DNA of 64,000 nt. Origin: CAZKSN01 sp964555585 (GTDB lineage: Bacteria; Bacillota_I; Bacilli_A; RF39; UBA660). The notes under the pieces were generated by a model that searched no databases, had not been told where the DNA came from, and was given only the letters and a program-made list of their open reading frames with translations. The translations under genes were made by a program, and so were the position numbers. The stretch is from assembly GCA_964555585.1 (NCBI GenBank), contig CAZKSN010000004.1, positions 22,874 to 86,873 on the forward strand, in the 5' to 3' direction. Shown one piece after another: positions 60,539 through 64,000 of the stretch; position 1 is the first letter of the stretch; each line of letters begins with the position of its first letter.

Positions 60539-61486
60539 ATGATAATAAATTTTATTATTTTAATATTTGGTTTTTTTATACTAATTAAAAGCACTGATAT
60601 TTTTATTGATACACTATCTTCAATAGCTATAAATTTCAAGGTATCAAAAATGCTGATTGGATTAACTATTGCAGCTTTTGGAACCTGCGCGCCAGAGTTG
60701 GCAATATCTTTTAACAGTATGATTAAAGGCAGTGGAGATATCGTAATAGCCAATGTACTTGGAAGTTGTATTGTTAACGTACTTTTAATTATTGGAGTTT
60801 CAGCTTTATTTTTTCCCATAAGAGTAAAAAATCAATATATAAAAAAGGAAATACCTCTGCATTTAATATTTGTAATATTACTTTCATCTGTACTTATAAT
60901 AAATATGCTAAATAATACTTTTCTTATAAATAGATTTGATGCAATATTTTTTTTAAATCTTTTTATCTTATTTATCATATATATTATTTCTTTATCAAAA
61001 ATAGACAGTTCAGATAAATCAGAGGAAAAACCGAAGTATAATATAAAAACATCTGTATTTATCACTATTGTTTGTATAATAGTAATTATTATTGGAAGTG
61101 ATTTAATAGTTGAAAATGCAAAATATATAGCAAATTATCTTAATATCAGTGAAAAATTTATTTCTATGACTGTTGTGGTAATTGGCACATCTCTGCCTGA
61201 ATTAACGATGACAGTTATTGCAGCCAAAAAGAAAGAATTTGATATTTCAGTCGGAAATATAATCGGAACAAACATTTTTAATATTGGAATTGTATTAGGA
61301 TTACCTATTTTAATTTATGGAGCTGTTAGTTCTGACTCATTTCACATTATTGATTTTGCTGTATTGTTTATGTCTGGATTAATATTTTATTTATTTAGCA
61401 AGAATGACAGAGTAATTTCAAAAAAAGAAGGTTTCATAATGATATTCCTATTTATGATGTATTATATATATTTATCAATTTTTTAA
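60539..61486 (+). CDS. Calcium/sodium antiporter family protein (CaCA, YrbG-like)
   Basis: A 315-residue membrane protein with about ten helices in two inverted repeats. The alpha-repeat motifs are clear: AAFGTCAPELAIS near 42 and VIGTSLPELTMTVIA near 217, with NVLGSCIVNVLLI and NIIGTNIFNIGIVLG as their second halves. It probably exchanges Na+ or H+ for Ca2+. It follows the lipid kinase closely. Confidence 0.9.
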   Translation: MIINFIILIFGFFILIKSTDIFIDTLSSIAINFKVSKMLIGLTIAAFGTCAPELAISFNSMIKGSGDIVIANVLGSCIVNVLLIIGVSALFFPIRVKNQYIKKEIPLHLIFVILLSSVLIINMLNNTFLINRFDAIFFLNLFILFIIYIISLSKIDSSDKSEEKPKYNIKTSVFITIVCIIVIIIGSDLIVENAKYIANYLNISEKFISMTVVVIGTSLPELTMTVIAAKKKEFDISVGNIIGTNIFNIGIVLGLPILIYGAVSSDSFHIIDFAVLFMSGLIFYLFSKNDRVISKKEGFIMIFLFMMYYIYLSIF

Positions 61487-61488
61487 AA

Positions 61489-61517
61489 TTGATAAAAACA
61501 GCATAATTTATTATAAT
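61489..61517 (+). promoter_or_regulatory. Sigma-A promoter of the acyltransferase-like / AMP-ligase pair
   Basis: TTGATA (61489-61494), 17 bases, TATAAT (61512-61517). A palindrome TTTATCAATT / AATTGATAAA at 61471-61496 overlaps the -35 and the end of the exchanger gene. Confidence 0.75.
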
Positions 61518-61535
61518 TAATAATGGAGGTAAAAA

Positions 61536-62420
61536 ATGAAAGTAAAAAGATTTGGAGATAGAAGAGATGCCAGCAGAGTAAGAGATATTGATGGTGTACA
61601 TAAGATAATGGTTCTTTTAAAACCAAACAGATGTGATTCAGATGTTTATATAAATCAGAAAATTGATGTGACTGAGTTGGTAAAATATGTGGAAAGTAAA
61701 AATAAAAGAGATAAAGAGAATAGATTAACATATTTTCATGCTTTTTCTACAGCGATAGCTAAATTGATTTACAATAGACCTTTATTGAATAGATATATAA
61801 TAAATGGAGAATTTTATGATAGAGATGAGGTAAGTTTATCTTTTGTGGCTAAAGTTAATTTTGAAGACAATTCAGAAGAATTTCTTTCTGTTGTCAAAAC
61901 AAAATTCAATGATAATATATATACTATAAGAGATAATATATCAAAACAGGTAAAACAAATTAGAGAAAATAAAAAAGATACTACAGATGATATAGTTGAT
62001 AAAGTTGGAAGGCTACCTAAAATTTTTAGAAAATTTATTGCCTGGATAGTAAAAAAGTTAGATAAGTATGATTTATTGCCATTTTCAATGATTAAAAATA
62101 ATATTTATTACAGCAGTGTGTTAGTTTCAAATTTAGGGAGTATTAATTGTGGCTCTATTTATCATAATTTAACTGACTTTGGAACAAATTCCATACTAAT
62201 TACAATTGGAACAATTCATAAAGAACAGATTATAGATGAAAATGGAAAAGCTGAAATAAGAGATGTTTGTGATTTTGGTGTAAATTGTGATGAAAGAATA
62301 GCTGATGGAGTATATTTTGCCAAATCAATAAAAATTTTTGAATATATTATTTCCAAACCGAAACTATTGGAGGAAAATTTAAATGAAATTGTTAATATCA
62401 AAGAAAAAAAGTCTAAATAA
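61536..62420 (+). CDS. Stand-alone 2-oxoacid dehydrogenase E2-like acyltransferase domain
   Basis: A 294-residue protein resembling the catalytic domain of E2 (dihydrolipoyl) acyltransferases, without any lipoyl or subunit-binding domain. FHAFSTAIAKLIYNRPLLNR near 69, VSNLGSINCGSIYHNLTDFG near 197 and CDERIADGVYFA near 255 mark the CAT-like fold. In true E2 the last motif is DHRxxDG with a catalytic His; here it is DERIADG, so chemistry may differ. GGAGG precedes the ATG. Its end overlaps the AMP-ligase gene by 38 bases. Confidence 0.8.
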   Translation: MKVKRFGDRRDASRVRDIDGVHKIMVLLKPNRCDSDVYINQKIDVTELVKYVESKNKRDKENRLTYFHAFSTAIAKLIYNRPLLNRYIINGEFYDRDEVSLSFVAKVNFEDNSEEFLSVVKTKFNDNIYTIRDNISKQVKQIRENKKDTTDDIVDKVGRLPKIFRKFIAWIVKKLDKYDLLPFSMIKNNIYYSSVLVSNLGSINCGSIYHNLTDFGTNSILITIGTIHKEQIIDENGKAEIRDVCDFGVNCDERIADGVYFAKSIKIFEYIISKPKLLEENLNEIVNIKEKKSK

Positions 62421-64000
62421 ACCCTGGAAAAAGTTATATGGAGCTGTGCCTGAAAAATTGGATTATCCTGAATGTACAATGTATGAATTATTAGAAGCTT
62501 CATCAATAAAATTTCCAAATTATATAGCTTATGATTATTTCGGAACTACCTGTAATTATAAAAATCTTATTAATAAAATTCATGAAGCTGCAAAAGCATT
62601 GAAAGTACAAAATATTAAAGAAAAAGATGTGGTTACAATATGTATGCCAAATACACCTCAAGCAGTTGAAATGTTTTATGCAGTTAATTTAATTGGAGCA
62701 GTAGCAAATATAATACATCCTTTGTCCAGTGAGAATGAAATTGAAAATTTTATTAATGAAACTAATAGTAATCTAATATTAACTATTGATATAGCTTATG
62801 AAAAAGTTTCAAAGATTGTAAAAAATACTAGAATAAAAAAGATTATATTGGCAACAGCTGCAGATGATATGAAAATGTTAACAAGTATGCTGTATTGGAT
62901 ATTTAAAGGTAAGAAAATTGAAATAGATCCTAATATAAATAATGTAATAAAATGGAATGATTTTTTAAATCAGGGTAAGAATTACAAAGGTAAATATCAG
63001 GTAAGAAGAAAATCTGATGATGTTGCAGTTATATTGTATAGTGGAGGAACTACAGGAATTCCAAAAGGAATTTTATTGTCAAATATGAATTTTAATGCAC
63101 TTGCAATACAGAGTTTTGTTATGTGTGGCACATGTAAAGAAGGAGATTCTATCTTGGCAATAATGCCAATATTTCATGGATTTGGCCTTGGAGAATGCAT
63201 ACATGCGCCATTGGCTTTTGGAATGAAGTGTATATTGATTCCAACATTTAAAGCAACTGAATTTGATAATTTAATTAGAAAACATAAACCCAATTTTATT
63301 ATTGGTGTTCCAACATTATTTGAAGCATTGCTAAAATATGGACACTTTAAAAGTAATGATTTGAAAAGTGTTAAAAGTGTATTATCAGGTGGAGATGTGA
63401 TAAGTGATTCTACTAAAGAGAAAATTGATAAATTATTGGAAAAATACGGTTCAAAAACAAAATTAAGAGTTGGCTACGGACTTACTGAAGGAACCTGTGC
63501 AAGCTGTTTAACACCAGAAAATGTTTTTGAAAAGGGAAGTATTGGAATTCCATTTCCGGATACGTATTATAAAATAGTGAAAATCGGAACACATGATGAA
63601 GTTCCTTTTAACACTGATGGAGAAATATGTATAAGTGGTCCTACAGTGATGATGGGTTATAACAATAACATTGACGAAACAATGCAGGTATTGAGAAAAC
63701 ATAATGATGGAAAGATCTGGCTACATACTGGAGATGTAGGCTGCATGAGTGAAAATGGCGTTTTCATTTTTAAACAGAGAATAAAAAGAATAATTATTTC
63801 ATCAGGTTACAATATATATCCAAGTTACATAGAAAATATAATTAACAGTCACCCTGATGTTTTAACTTCTACAGTAATAGGAATAGATCACCCATACAAA
63901 GTACAGGTGGCAAAAGCATTCATTGTTTTAAAAAATAGTGTTAAAGATGTCAGTAAGATAAAAAAAAAAATTAAAGATTATTGTAAAAAGAATATTGCTA
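62383..64000 (+). CDS. AMP-dependent acyl-CoA synthetase/ligase family protein, incomplete at the window end
   Basis: Adenylate-forming enzyme, open to the end of the window (539 codons, no stop). The motif ILYSGGTTGIPKG near 216, PIFHGFGLG near 265, YGLTEGT near 365, LHTGDVG near 447 and KRIIISSGYNIYP near 465 are the standard core motifs. The last, lysine-bearing motif would lie beyond 64000. GGAGG (62369-62373) precedes the ATG, which lies inside the preceding gene. It probably activates a fatty or other carboxylic acid, perhaps for the E2-like partner (inference). Confidence 0.9.
   Translation, partial: MKLLISKKKSLNKPWKKLYGAVPEKLDYPECTMYELLEASSIKFPNYIAYDYFGTTCNYKNLINKIHEAAKALKVQNIKEKDVVTICMPNTPQAVEMFYAVNLIGAVANIIHPLSSENEIENFINETNSNLILTIDIAYEKVSKIVKNTRIKKIILATAADDMKMLTSMLYWIFKGKKIEIDPNINNVIKWNDFLNQGKNYKGKYQVRRKSDDVAVILYSGGTTGIPKGILLSNMNFNALAIQSFVMCGTCKEGDSILAIMPIFHGFGLGECIHAPLAFGMKCILIPTFKATEFDNLIRKHKPNFIIGVPTLFEALLKYGHFKSNDLKSVKSVLSGGDVISDSTKEKIDKLLEKYGSKTKLRVGYGLTEGTCASCLTPENVFEKGSIGIPFPDTYYKIVKIGTHDEVPFNTDGEICISGPTVMMGYNNNIDETMQVLRKHNDGKIWLHTGDVGCMSENGVFIFKQRIKRIIISSGYNIYPSYIENIINSHPDVLTSTVIGIDHPYKVQVAKAFIVLKNSVKDVSKIKKKIKDYCKKNIA

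Noticed and set aside
1..64000. CRISPR arrays, insertion sequences, prophage, tRNA or rRNA genes
   Set aside because: I looked on both strands and saw no regular repeat-spacer array, transposase, integrase, tRNA cloverleaf or rRNA sequence.

Overview
The window looks like chromosomal DNA around the replication origin of a very AT-rich, endospore-forming member of the Bacilli. Evidence: the delta subunit of RNA polymerase (rpoE), a Noc homologue beside rsmG, a ComK-like regulator, and a gene order that follows the Bacillus dnaA region in many blocks. Sporulation genes are spread through it: yabP, yabQ, yabG, spoVG, spoVT, bofA, spoIIR, spoIID, spoIIQ, spoIIID. The standard code is used, with TGA as stop and TGG as Trp. 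I cannot name the species. A 10-N gap inside gyrB suggests a draft or metagenome assembly.

Layout. The origin lies at about 37.4-37.7 kb between dnaA (leftward) and rpmH (rightward), with more DnaA-box-like sites between dnaA and dnaN. Almost all genes run away from the origin. Exceptions are nrdJ, the DHH protein and ppa on the left, and the class A PBP and agrBD on the right. Leftward from the origin: dnaA, dnaN, comK-like, recF, gyrB, gyrA, a cluster of parS and Noc-binding palindromes, the SRP RNA gene, tadA, dnaX, ybaB, recR, bofA, holB, ricT, trmN6, pth, mfd, spoVT, tatD, a 3D-domain protein, rsmA, yabG, veg, spoVG, yabP, yabQ, divIC, then a DHH phosphoesterase, pyrimidine phosphorylase, a B12-dependent ribonucleotide reductase, tilS, ftsH, parA, parB, yyzM, an AbgT-type transporter and ychF. 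Rightward: rpmH, rnpA, yidC, jag, an HNH-like protein, mnmE, mnmG, rsmG, noc, PBP, rpoE, prfA, prmC, spoIIR, mntP-like, murA, an SGNH-like protein, rpmE, rpiB, spoIID, spoIIQ, spoIIID, a complete agr quorum-sensing locus, csp, hpf, a lipid kinase, a cation exchanger, and a lipoyl-acyltransferase-like / AMP-ligase pair that runs off the end.

How it fits together. Replication start (dnaA, dnaN, recF, gyrBA), chromosome partition and nucleoid occlusion (parAB, noc and their DNA sites), tRNA and ribosome maturation, and compartment signalling in sporulation (SpoIIR, SpoIID/Q, BofA, SpoIIID, SpoVT) share this region. Points that stand out: a 39-residue AgrD peptide gene; parS and NBS palindromes that also look like intrinsic terminators; a spoIIID gene that appears to start at ATT; several genes whose ribosome binding site or start codon lies inside the previous gene's terminator hairpin; a ComK-like gene between dnaN and recF; and an SGNH-fold protein whose catalytic triad appears to be missing.
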